Positions 7,973-12,833 of a stretch of DNA of 12,833 nt are shown piece by piece. The notes under the pieces are model-generated. The model saw nothing but the letters and a program-made list of their open reading frames with translations, had not been told where the DNA came from and did no database searches. This stretch comes from Hyphomicrobiales bacterium (GTDB lineage Bacteria; Pseudomonadota; Alphaproteobacteria; Micropepsales; Micropepsaceae). The position numbers and the translations under genes are program-made. The stretch is from the NCBI GenBank assembly GCA_017849395.1, contig JAFIHO010000414.1, positions 1 to 12,833 of the forward strand, in the 5' to 3' direction. The stretch's first letter is position 1. Each line of letters begins with the position of its first letter.

Positions 7973-8000
7973 TTTTACGGGAATTATTCCTATATATATA
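7973..8000 (+). promoter_or_regulatory. Putative pyrD promoter
   Basis: TTTTAC at 7973-7978 and TATATA at 7995-8000 are 16 bp apart. The -35 match is only fair. Palindrome 2 sits in the spacer, so a bound repressor should block it. Transcription would start near 8007 and give a leader of about 50 nt. Confidence 0.4.
7980..7990. promoter_or_regulatory. Palindromic operator candidate 2, GGAAT-T-ATTCC
   Basis: Same perfect half-sites as candidate 1, with the centre 21 bp away (two helical turns). It lies directly before the TATATATATA run at 7991-8000, between the putative -35 and -10 of pyrD. The two sites together form a larger inverted repeat (7957-7969 against 7980-7992, 12 of 13 bases). 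Confidence 0.6.
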
Positions 8001-8055
8001 GAATATGCGCCCGTTGGCGTCCAGTAGGAACTGCAAGGAGAAGTTGCAAGCCGCC

Positions 8056-9126
8056 ATGCTGCTCGACCTGATGACGGGATTACTGCGCTGTCTGCCGGCC
8101 GAACCCGCGCATCTGGCGACCTTGCGGCTGGCCGGAGCAGGGGCGGCCCTGACGCCGCGTCCCGCGCCCGCCGATGCGCGTCTGGCCATGCAGGTGTTCG
8201 GGCTGCATTTTCCCAACCCGGTGGGTCTGGCGGCGGGCTTCGACAAGAATGCGGAAGTCCCTGACGCGATGGCCAGGTTCGGCTTCGGCTTCGTCGAATG
8301 CGGCACCGTCACGCCCCGCCCGCAGGCGGGCAATCCGCGCCCCCGCCTGTTCCGGCTGACAGAGGATCGCGCCGTCATCAACCGCATGGGCTTCAACAAT
8401 GCAGGCATGGACGTCGTGGCGCGCAATCTTGCGGCCCGCAAATCCGGCGGCCTTGTCGGCATCAATATCGGGGCCAACAAGGACAGCGAAGACCGCATCG
8501 CCGATTACGCGGCCAGTTTTGAGAAGCTCGCGCCGCTTGCCGATTATGTAACGGTCAATGTCTCGTCGCCCAACACGCCTGGCTTGCGGGGCCTGCAGAA
8601 CAAGGACGAACTCGCGCGATTGCTCGGTACACTGACGGATGCGCGGGCCCGGCTCCTCCGTGCGCGAACGGATCGGGGGGGCATTCCGCTCCTTCTCAAA
8701 ATAGCGCCGGACCTGGACGATCCGGCCTTGGACGATATCGCCGCCGTGGTGCTGGCGGCGGGCATAGACGGCGTCATCGTCTCCAACACCACCATCGCGC
8801 GTCCGCCGCTCAGAAGTCCTCATGCCGCCGAAACCGGCGGACTGTCGGGCGCGCCGCTGTTCGCGCCGTCCACCGCGATCCTCAGGAAAATGCATGCCCG
8901 GCTGGGCACGCGCATAGCCTTGATAGGCGCGGGCGGCATCGCCAGCGGCGCGGATGCCTATGCCAAGATACGCGCCGGGGCATCGCTGGTGCAGCTCTAC
9001 ACCGCGCTGGTCTATGGCGGGCCTGGGCTGGTCGCCCGCATTAACCGTGATCTGTCAGCGTGCCTCGCCCGGGACGGCTTTGCGAGTCTTGCCCATGCGG
9101 TCGGTGTGGACGCCACAAAAGCCTGA
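8056..9126 (+). CDS. pyrD: Dihydroorotate dehydrogenase (quinone), class 2
   Basis: Membrane-associated FMN enzyme of pyrimidine synthesis that oxidises dihydroorotate to orotate and passes electrons to quinone. It has 356 aa from the ATG at 8056, a normal class 2 length with an N-terminal helical extension (1-40) for membrane and quinone contact. Motifs: GLAAGFDKN at 57-65, FVECGTVTP at 79-87, INRMGFNN at 108-115, NVSSPNTPGLR at 168-178 with the class 2 catalytic serine (Ser171), and GAGGI near 291-295 for FMN phosphate. I chose 8056 because it aligns with the E. coli start region (LxxExAH) and has AAGGAG at 8035-8040, although the 15-base spacing is long. An upstream in-frame ATG at 8005 lies against the -10 region and would be leaderless. 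The divergent S24 repressor may control it. Confidence 0.96.
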   Translation: MLLDLMTGLLRCLPAEPAHLATLRLAGAGAALTPRPAPADARLAMQVFGLHFPNPVGLAAGFDKNAEVPDAMARFGFGFVECGTVTPRPQAGNPRPRLFRLTEDRAVINRMGFNNAGMDVVARNLAARKSGGLVGINIGANKDSEDRIADYAASFEKLAPLADYVTVNVSSPNTPGLRGLQNKDELARLLGTLTDARARLLRARTDRGGIPLLLKIAPDLDDPALDDIAAVVLAAGIDGVIVSNTTIARPPLRSPHAAETGGLSGAPLFAPSTAILRKMHARLGTRIALIGAGGIASGADAYAKIRAGASLVQLYTALVYGGPGLVARINRDLSACLARDGFASLAHAVGVDATKA

Positions 9127-9162
9127 CGACCGCGATCATCACAAATCGGGCTTTGGGGGCAT

Positions 9163-9190
9163 GGCCCGGCGCATGCTACCCCGCCGGGTC
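9163..9190 (+). terminator. GC-rich hairpin after pyrD (weak terminator candidate)
   Basis: GGCCCGGC at 9163-9170 pairs with GCCGGGTC at 9183-9190 (8 bp with one G-U) around a 12-base loop. Only a short TTT follows, so termination efficiency is doubtful. It begins 37 bases after the pyrD stop and precedes the tetR promoter. Confidence 0.35.
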
Positions 9191-9230
9191 GGGTTTCGCG
9201 GGGCGTCCCCAGCCTTCTTGCGCCAAGAAA

Positions 9231-9258
9231 TTGACGTAGTGTCACGGCCAGCTAGATT
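9231..9258 (+). promoter_or_regulatory. Promoter of the tetR-family gene
   Basis: TTGACG at 9231-9236 and TAGATT at 9253-9258 are separated by 16 bp. The predicted transcript starts near 9265, close before the GGAG ribosome site at 9274-9277. An inverted repeat covers the -35. Confidence 0.5.
9232..9244. promoter_or_regulatory. TetR-type operator candidate TGAC-N5-GTCA
   Basis: TGACGTAGTGTCA is an inverted repeat overlapping the -35 of the tetR-family gene, which suggests autorepression. It matches 12618-12630 at 11 of 13 bases. Confidence 0.5.
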
Positions 9259-9282
9259 GTCCCGATCAAGGCTGGAGCGCCT

Positions 9283-9909
9283 ATGGAAGCCGTCATCAAA
9301 CGCGATGCCGCGCGCGGCCGTCGCGAACAGACCAAGTTGCAGAATCGTGAGACCATCCTCGCGGCGGCCCGCAAGGTGTTCAGCGAGATCGGTTTCGGCG
9401 CCGCCACGGTGCGCGACATCATCCGCGCCACGCCGCTGGCGTCCGGCACCTTCTACAATTATTTCAAGTCCAAGGAAGAAGTGTACCAGGCGATCCGCGA
9501 TGACGTGGCGCTCGCCATCCGCCCGCGCCTGCGCGAGGAACGGACCCGGGCGGATTCCGTCGAAGCCTTCATCTCCGGCAGCTTCCGCACTTTCTTCGAA
9601 TTCGTCTCGCGCAACCGCGAGGATTTCCGTCATCTGCGCCATGCCGCCGACGCCAGCCGTCTGCGCATCGACACGCCCGAAGTGATTGCGGGGTTTGAGG
9701 AACTGCGCGAGGATCTCGAGACCGCGATCGCGAACGGGCTTTTCCCCGATGTCGATGCTGATTTCCTGATGGCCGCGATTGTGGGCGTGGCGTTCGAGAT
9801 TTCCGAACGCATGCTGTCGCGCGAAGACATGGATCCCGCCGCCTCCGCCGCCTTCGCCACCGCGCTGTTCCTGGGCGGCGTCCGCGCGCTGCCGAAAAAG
9901 GGCGGCTAA
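9283..9909 (+). CDS. TetR/AcrR-family transcriptional regulator
   Basis: Dimeric repressor-type regulator of 208 aa. The N-terminal HTH covers about 22-66, with TVRDIIRATPLASGTFYNYFKSKEEV as the recognition region (TetR hallmark GTFYNYFKSKEE at 55-66). A basic arm (RGRREQTK) precedes it. The ligand-binding helical domain (about 70-205) has no recognisable ligand signature. The start has GGAG with five-base spacing. Its stop overlaps the stop of the convergent DUF971 gene by four bases, leaving no room for a terminator between them. Autoregulation is likely from the inverted repeat on its -35. A close copy of that repeat in front of the cnoX operon hints at a second target. The inducer is unknown. 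Confidence 0.92.
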   Translation: MEAVIKRDAARGRREQTKLQNRETILAAARKVFSEIGFGAATVRDIIRATPLASGTFYNYFKSKEEVYQAIRDDVALAIRPRLREERTRADSVEAFISGSFRTFFEFVSRNREDFRHLRHAADASRLRIDTPEVIAGFEELREDLETAIANGLFPDVDADFLMAAIVGVAFEISERMLSREDMDPAASAAFATALFLGGVRALPKKGG

Positions 9910-10241
9910 AGCGCCGCGCGCGCCTTGAGATATTCGCCCCAGATGCGCTCGCGCTCGCGGCCCAGCTTGTACAGGTAATCCCAACTGAAGAGCCCGGTGT
10001 CATGGCCATCATCGAAGATGATGCGGACCGCATAATTTCCGATGGGCTCCAGCCGGTCGATCTTCACATCCTCCGCGCTGGTGATGATCTGCTTCTGGCC
10101 GGGGCCATGGCCGCGCACTTCGGCGCTGGGCGATTCCACCCGCAGATATTCCGCCGCCAGCGCGTAGGCCGCGCCATCGTCGAACGCCACCGTCAGCACG
10201 TCGCGCGCCGTGTTGAGACGCAGTTCCGAAGGCCAGGCCAT
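9906..10241 (-). CDS. DUF971 (GBBH-like N-terminal domain) protein
   Basis: Small protein of 111 aa consisting of a single DUF971 domain. Visible family motifs: WPSELRL near the start, YLRVESPSAEVRGHG at 32-46, and the GNYAVRIIFDDGHDTGLFSWDYLYKLG region at 68-94. The domain is found alone in bacteria, at the N-terminus of gamma-butyrobetaine hydroxylase, and fused to the Fe-S carrier HCF101 in plants. This suggests a role in Fe-S or metal handling, which is inference. Its ATG overlaps the upstream Trm112-like stop by one base (TGATG), so translation is coupled. It is the last gene of the five-gene operon and overlaps the convergent tetR-family stop by four bases (CTAA). Confidence 0.9.
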   Translation of the reverse strand: MAWPSELRLNTARDVLTVAFDDGAAYALAAEYLRVESPSAEVRGHGPGQKQIITSAEDVKIDRLEPIGNYAVRIIFDDGHDTGLFSWDYLYKLGRERERIWGEYLKARAAL

Positions 10242-10426
10242 CAGTGCCGCTCCCCATCCGTCAGTTCGCGCGCTTCCTCCGGCAGCATGATCGGCACGCC
10301 GCCACGGATGGGATAGGCCAGTCCCGCGGCGCGGCTGATCAGTTCCTGCCGCTCGCGATCGAATTTCAGCGTCGTGCGGGTCACGGGGCAGACCAAGATT
10401 TCCAGCAATTTGGGATCAGTTTCCAT
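10241..10426 (-). CDS. Trm112-like / UPF0434 (YcaR-type) small protein
   Basis: Protein of 61 aa starting at METDPKLLEILVCP, colinear with E. coli YcaR throughout (LLEI..CP, ELI, LAYPIR.GIP.ML..EAR.L). I chose this ATG because the longer in-frame ORF (to 10564) only adds arginine- and glycine-rich residues that shadow the LON gene. Trm112-like proteins are zinc-ribbon partners of methyltransferases in eukaryotes and archaea; the bacterial role is poorly known. Only one cysteine (Cys13) remains: the second of the CPxC pair is Thr16 and the later LIC is LIS. Zinc binding of the usual kind therefore looks lost. Twelve bases of leader with GGCGG separate it from the LON-domain gene. Confidence 0.88.
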   Translation of the reverse strand: METDPKLLEILVCPVTRTTLKFDRERQELISRAAGLAYPIRGGVPIMLPEEARELTDGERH

Positions 10427-10437
10427 CACACCGCCGC

Positions 10438-11091
10438 TTAATTGAGCGTGACGGGGCCCGCGCCGCCGCCCGACATTTCCAGCAGCGCCACCAGGGTCGA
10501 AACCCGCTCCCCAAGGGTCGGGGCTTCCAGCAGCGCCTGCTTCTCGGCGGGATCGAAGGGACACATCATCGACAGGGCATTGACCAGCGCCTCGCTGGGC
10601 GCGGACATCACGCTTTTCCAGTCGGCCTTCAGGTCGCGGCTGGAAAGATAGCTGCGCAGCGCCGCCATCAGCCGGTCGCGGGGGAAATCATTCTCTTCCG
10701 CGCCGGCCAGGTCGCTCGCGAAGGCGGCGAAATCGCACAGACCCTTGCGATAGGCGGTGACGGCATCGACCTCGCCATCCAGCCGGAACCGGCATACCCC
10801 CGACAGGGTGATGAGATAGCGATTATCGTCGGTCTCGCGATAGGCCACGATGCGCCCGGCGCAGCCGACCTGCGACAGTTTCGGGCGCAGCACCAAATCT
10901 TCATTCTCGACCGGCTGAATCATGCCGATCAGGCGGTCTCCGCGCAGCGCGTCATCGACCATCTCCAGATAGCGCGGCTCGAAGATGTTCAGCGGCAGCG
11001 CGCCGCGCGGCAGCAGCACGACCCCGGTCAAGGGAAACAGCGGCAGGCTGCGCGGCAGGTCGGAGAAGCTGTGATAATGTGGCGAGGCCAT
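10438..11091 (-). CDS. LON substrate-binding-domain protein (no protease domain)
   Basis: Protein of 217 aa made up of a stand-alone Lon N-terminal (substrate-binding) domain. The hallmark PLFPLTGVVLLPRG..PLNIFEPRY is at 17-41, and IGMIQP (55-60) and GCAGRI (76-81) follow. There is no AAA+ or Ser-Lys protease part, and the length is normal for this stand-alone class. By analogy with the Lon N-domain it may bind unfolded or specific proteins. It starts three bases after the stop of the SnoaL-like gene, with no clear Shine-Dalgarno, so coupled translation is likely. Its place beside the CnoX chaperedoxin gene fits a protein-quality role, which is inference. Confidence 0.93.
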   Translation of the reverse strand: MASPHYHSFSDLPRSLPLFPLTGVVLLPRGALPLNIFEPRYLEMVDDALRGDRLIGMIQPVENEDLVLRPKLSQVGCAGRIVAYRETDDNRYLITLSGVCRFRLDGEVDAVTAYRKGLCDFAAFASDLAGAEENDFPRDRLMAALRSYLSSRDLKADWKSVMSAPSEALVNALSMMCPFDPAEKQALLEAPTLGERVSTLVALLEMSGGGAGPVTLN

Positions 11092-11094
11092 GGA

Positions 11095-11535
11095 TCAGGG
11101 CGTCGCGTCGTTGGAGCCAAGATCGGCGCGCACTTTCCATGCGCCCTTCTCTTTCACCCAGACGGTCATGTAATGGCCGGTACCGTTGCCCGCCGGTCCC
11201 TTGTGCAGCCAATGGCCTTCGGTCCAGCCCATCGTGCCGTCGGCGGACACGCCCGCGAAGTCGGGCTGCCATGTGCGGATATTCTTCTTCGGATCGGGGC
11301 TGGCATTCTTGGGATCGGCGAACTGTTTGATCGCGTCTGCCTTGTTTTTCACCGGATGCGCGCCGGTGAAAGTCTGCCCGTCCGCAGCCAGATAGGCGAG
11401 ATAGGCTTCATTATAGCCTGTCTCTCGCGCCATTTTGGCGAAGGCGCGATCCATCGCCATCAATTCCTCCACGGGCCCGGCCCAAACGGGCGCTGCAAGA
11501 CCCAACACAATAAACACGCCGGCCAGGGCTTTCAC
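11095..11535 (-). CDS. Secreted SnoaL-like / DUF4440-type protein
   Basis: Protein of 146 aa starting at GTG 11535, with GGAGA six bases upstream. Residues 1-19 are a signal peptide (MKALAGVFIVLGLAAPVWA, then GP), so the product is likely periplasmic. The mature part has the NTF2-like/SnoaL pattern of DUF4440: an early helix (EELMAMDRAFAKMARETG), a middle TFTGAHPVKNKADAI segment, and paired strands ending in GHYMTVWVKEKGAWKVRADLG. Such domains bind small ligands or act as mild catalysts, but no catalytic residues can be assigned. It sits 12 bp after cnoX and 3 bp before the LON gene. A secreted protein inside an otherwise cytoplasmic operon is odd. Confidence 0.85.
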   Translation of the reverse strand: MKALAGVFIVLGLAAPVWAGPVEELMAMDRAFAKMARETGYNEAYLAYLAADGQTFTGAHPVKNKADAIKQFADPKNASPDPKKNIRTWQPDFAGVSADGTMGWTEGHWLHKGPAGNGTGHYMTVWVKEKGAWKVRADLGSNDATP

Positions 11536-11547
11536 GTGTCTTCTCCG

Positions 11548-12525
11548 TCAGGAAAACAACAGCGACGACAATTTACGGCGCGCCTCGATGGTGCGCGGAT
11601 CGGTGGGCCCCATCGCCTCGAACAGTGTCACGAGGTGCTTGCGCGCCGCATCTTCGTTCCATTTGCGGTCGCGCTTCACCAGTTCCAGCAGCTCGGCCAG
11701 CGCGCCGTCGCGGTCGCCCGCCGCATCCAGCGCCAGCGCCAGATCGTAGCGCGCCTGATGATCATTCGCGTTCGCCGCCAGCCGCGCCTTCAACGGATCG
11801 GCGGCGCTGGGGGCGGGCGCGGCTTCGCGCAGCTTCAGTTCGGCCTCGACGGCGCGGATGGCTTCATCATTGGCGCCATCCGGGCGGACCAGTTGCAAGG
11901 TCGATTTCGCGCGCTCGATGTCGCCGCTTCTGAGATAACTCGCGGCAAGGCCCGCCACCGCGCCGGGGTGCCCCGGCTCATCCTGCAGCACATGGCCATA
12001 GGCCTGTGCCGCCATGGCGACGTCGCCGCTCTCCAGGGCCTGCTGGGCAATCGACAGCACTTCAGCGGTATGTTCCGGTCCGCCATGGCCGTGATCGTGA
12101 TCATGGTCATGGCCGCCGCCGCCCTTCGCAAGCTGGCCGACAAAGGCCTTCACCTGGCTTTCGGGAATCGCGCCCATGAAACCGTCCACCGGCTGGCCGT
12201 TGCGGAAGGCGTACACGGTGGGGATCGACTGAATGCGCAACTGCTGCGCGATCTCGGGATTCTCGTCGATATTGACCTTCACCAGTCGCACCGCACCGGC
12301 GGCATCATTGACGGCCTTTTCCAGCGCCGGGCCCAAGGTCTTGCACGGGCCGCACCAGGGCGCCCAGAAATCGACGATCACCGGCACTTCGCGGCTGGCG
12401 TCCAGCACATCGGCGGCGAAAGTGGCCAGGCCAGAGTCCTTGATGTGGGGGCTTGCCGCTGCGTCGCCCGCTTTTTCCGCGGGGCGGGAGGCGATGGGCC
12501 GCCCCCCAGGTCCGATCAAGGCCAT
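11548..12525 (-). CDS. cnoX: CnoX/YbbN-type chaperedoxin (thioredoxin-TPR fusion)
   Basis: Cytoplasmic thioredoxin-fold chaperone of 325 aa. The thioredoxin domain (about 27-134) has the active site WCGPC with Cys58 and Cys61, and cis-proline in SIPT at 100-103. The TPR part covers about 153-325 (AEVLSIAQQALESGD and later repeats). E. coli CnoX has lost this CXXC, while Caulobacter-type CnoX keeps it, so redox activity is expected. The family holds chlorine-damaged or unfolded proteins and hands them to GroEL or DnaK. A linker at 135-152 is rich in glycine and alternating His/Asp (six His), a likely metal-binding tract. It is the first gene of the five-gene operon. The start has only a weak AAAAGA site, and a G-rich hairpin lies 20 bases upstream. 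Confidence 0.92.
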   Translation of the reverse strand: MALIGPGGRPIASRPAEKAGDAAASPHIKDSGLATFAADVLDASREVPVIVDFWAPWCGPCKTLGPALEKAVNDAAGAVRLVKVNIDENPEIAQQLRIQSIPTVYAFRNGQPVDGFMGAIPESQVKAFVGQLAKGGGGHDHDHDHGHGGPEHTAEVLSIAQQALESGDVAMAAQAYGHVLQDEPGHPGAVAGLAASYLRSGDIERAKSTLQLVRPDGANDEAIRAVEAELKLREAAPAPSAADPLKARLAANANDHQARYDLALALDAAGDRDGALAELLELVKRDRKWNEDAARKHLVTLFEAMGPTDPRTIEARRKLSSLLFS

Positions 12526-12545
12526 GTCTTTTAATATCCAAGGTG

Positions 12546-12570
12546 ATTCCCCCTGAAGATGGGGGGTAAT
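12546..12570 (-). promoter_or_regulatory. G/C-tract hairpin in the cnoX leader
   Basis: On the minus strand ATT-A-CCCCC(C) pairs with GGGGG-AAT around a 7-base loop (ATCTTCA), with a one-base bulge. It ends 20 bases before the cnoX ATG. No T-run follows, so it is not a standard terminator. It could shape ribosome access or mRNA stability. Confidence 0.4.
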
Positions 12571-12602
12571 GGCGTGAAAGAAAAGCCCGCCAGGCCACCC
12601 GC

Positions 12603-12632
12603 ATCATGCCGAAAAAGTGACGAACTGTCATA
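12603..12632 (-). promoter_or_regulatory. Putative promoter of the cnoX operon
   Basis: On the minus strand ATGACA (12632-12627) and CATGAT (12608-12603) lie 18 bp apart, each a partial consensus match. The TGAC-N5-GTCA repeat overlaps the -35. The implied leader is about 70 nt and carries the hairpin. Confidence 0.35.
12618..12630. promoter_or_regulatory. Second TetR-type operator candidate TGAC-N5-GTCA
   Basis: TGACGAACTGTCA is an inverted repeat identical at 11 of 13 bases to the one on the tetR-family -35 (9232-9244). It overlaps the putative cnoX -35. Confidence 0.45.
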
Positions 12633-12681
12633 AATTTGTATTTTCAAAGACACACCCGGTAGGGAAATGGCGGTGCGTTTG

Positions 12682-12695
12682 TTGCTGCGCAGCAA
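12682..12695. repeat. Perfect 14-bp palindrome TTGCTGCGCAGCAA
   Basis: Self-complementary over all 14 bases and six bases upstream of a perfect TTGACA. Its position suggests an activator or repressor site for the rightward gene; the binder is unknown. Confidence 0.5.
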
Positions 12696-12701
12696 TTCTC
12701 G

Positions 12702-12707
12702 TTGACA
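12702..12707 (+). promoter_or_regulatory. -35 element (TTGACA) of a rightward promoter
   Basis: Exact consensus -35. The -10 at 17-18 bp spacing (around 12725-12731) is poor, so the promoter may need an activator. Confidence 0.35.
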
Positions 12708-12829
12708 GAAAATCACGGCGGCGCAAAGCATCCTCATCAAAGCGCGCGGCTCACGCGCCAATCTTTCAGGAAGCTCCGAAGGGTGTTCCCCGCACGCAAT
12801 TCTGCCGCGGACCAACGAGAGGCAACGAG

Positions 12830-12833
12830 ATGC
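12830..12833 (+). CDS. Start codon of a rightward gene (only the first codon is in the window)
   Basis: An ATG at 12830-12832 follows GAGAGG (12817-12822) with seven-base spacing, a good ribosome site. It is divergent from cnoX. The product cannot be known from this window. Confidence 0.4.

Larger units (their letters stand above)
12526..12829. other. 304-bp divergent regulatory region
   Basis: There is no convincing gene here. It holds the leader and promoter of the cnoX operon (minus) and the probable promoter and leader of a rightward gene starting at 12830. Marked elements are a leader hairpin (12546-12570), a TGAC-N5-GTCA inverted repeat (12618-12630), a 14-bp palindrome (12682-12695) and a TTGACA (12702-12707). 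Confidence 0.7.

Noticed and set aside
8005..8055. Upstream ATG for pyrD
   Set aside because: It lies next to the TATATA -10 region without a ribosome site, and the extra 17 residues do not fit the class 2 N-terminus.
10427..10564. N-terminal extension of the Trm112-like protein
   Set aside because: The extra 46 residues shadow the LON gene and have no counterpart in YcaR-type proteins; the ATG at 10426 matches the family.
11071..12534. 487-codon open frame on the plus strand
   Set aside because: It runs antisense to cnoX, the SnoaL-like gene and part of the LON gene, with no family motif and a His/Arg/Gly-rich composition typical of shadow frames in GC-rich DNA.
12531..12815. 94-codon minus-strand frame ending five bases before cnoX
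   Set aside because: It would start at TTG, shows no domain and covers the promoter elements and palindrome. The composition does not look like a protein, though a leader peptide cannot be fully excluded.

Overview
This window looks like chromosomal core DNA from a high-GC alphaproteobacterium. The evidence is a class I lysyl-tRNA synthetase, a DinG/XPD-type helicase with an alphaproteobacterial-style N-terminal region, an S24 repressor of the alphaproteobacterial type, a CXXC-bearing CnoX chaperedoxin, and a conserved CnoX / LON-domain / Trm112-like / DUF971 operon. The gene content and motifs recall Caulobacterales, Rhodospirillales or Rhizomicrobium-like lineages, but I cannot assign a genus. 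I see no insertion sequence, integrase, tRNA, rRNA or CRISPR array, and base composition looks even throughout.

Layout from left to right. (a) 1-1732, minus: an Fe-S helicase whose C-terminal half lies outside the window. (b) 1791-3896, minus: a six-TM sensor histidine kinase with a degenerate receiver-like domain and an Hpt-like domain that lacks its histidine. It reads toward the helicase, 58 bp away. (c) 3966-6328, plus: class I lysS, followed by a secreted TPR-like protein whose TTG start overlaps the lysS stop. (d) 6404-7940, minus: an S24/LexA-like repressor followed 7 bp later by an RhtA-type amino-acid exporter. (e) 8056-9126, plus: pyrD, divergent from the repressor. The shared promoter region holds two GGAAT-N-ATTCC palindromes exactly 21 bp apart. 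(f) 9283-9909, plus: a TetR-family regulator with a good promoter and an inverted repeat over the -35. (g) 9906-12525, minus: a tight five-gene operon (cnoX, secreted SnoaL-like protein, LON-domain protein, Trm112-like protein, DUF971 protein) that converges on tetR with a 4-bp overlap. (h) 12526-12829: a 304-bp regulatory region with a leader hairpin, a 14-bp palindrome, a TTGACA element and a 13-mer sharing 11 of 13 bases with the tetR inverted repeat. A rightward gene appears to begin at 12830.

How the genes may work together. The operon in (g) suits a protein-quality and metal or Fe-S housekeeping role: CnoX protects unfolded clients, and DUF971 and Trm112-like proteins accompany Fe-S and RNA/protein modification factors. 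The TetR protein next to it may control that operon or the divergent gene to its right, judging by the shared 13-mer. The S24 repressor probably controls itself, rhtA and perhaps pyrD from the double palindrome. No wholly new multi-gene system is evident. The strongest leads are the pseudo-receiver/pseudo-Hpt kinase, the S24 double operator and the shared TetR-type motif.
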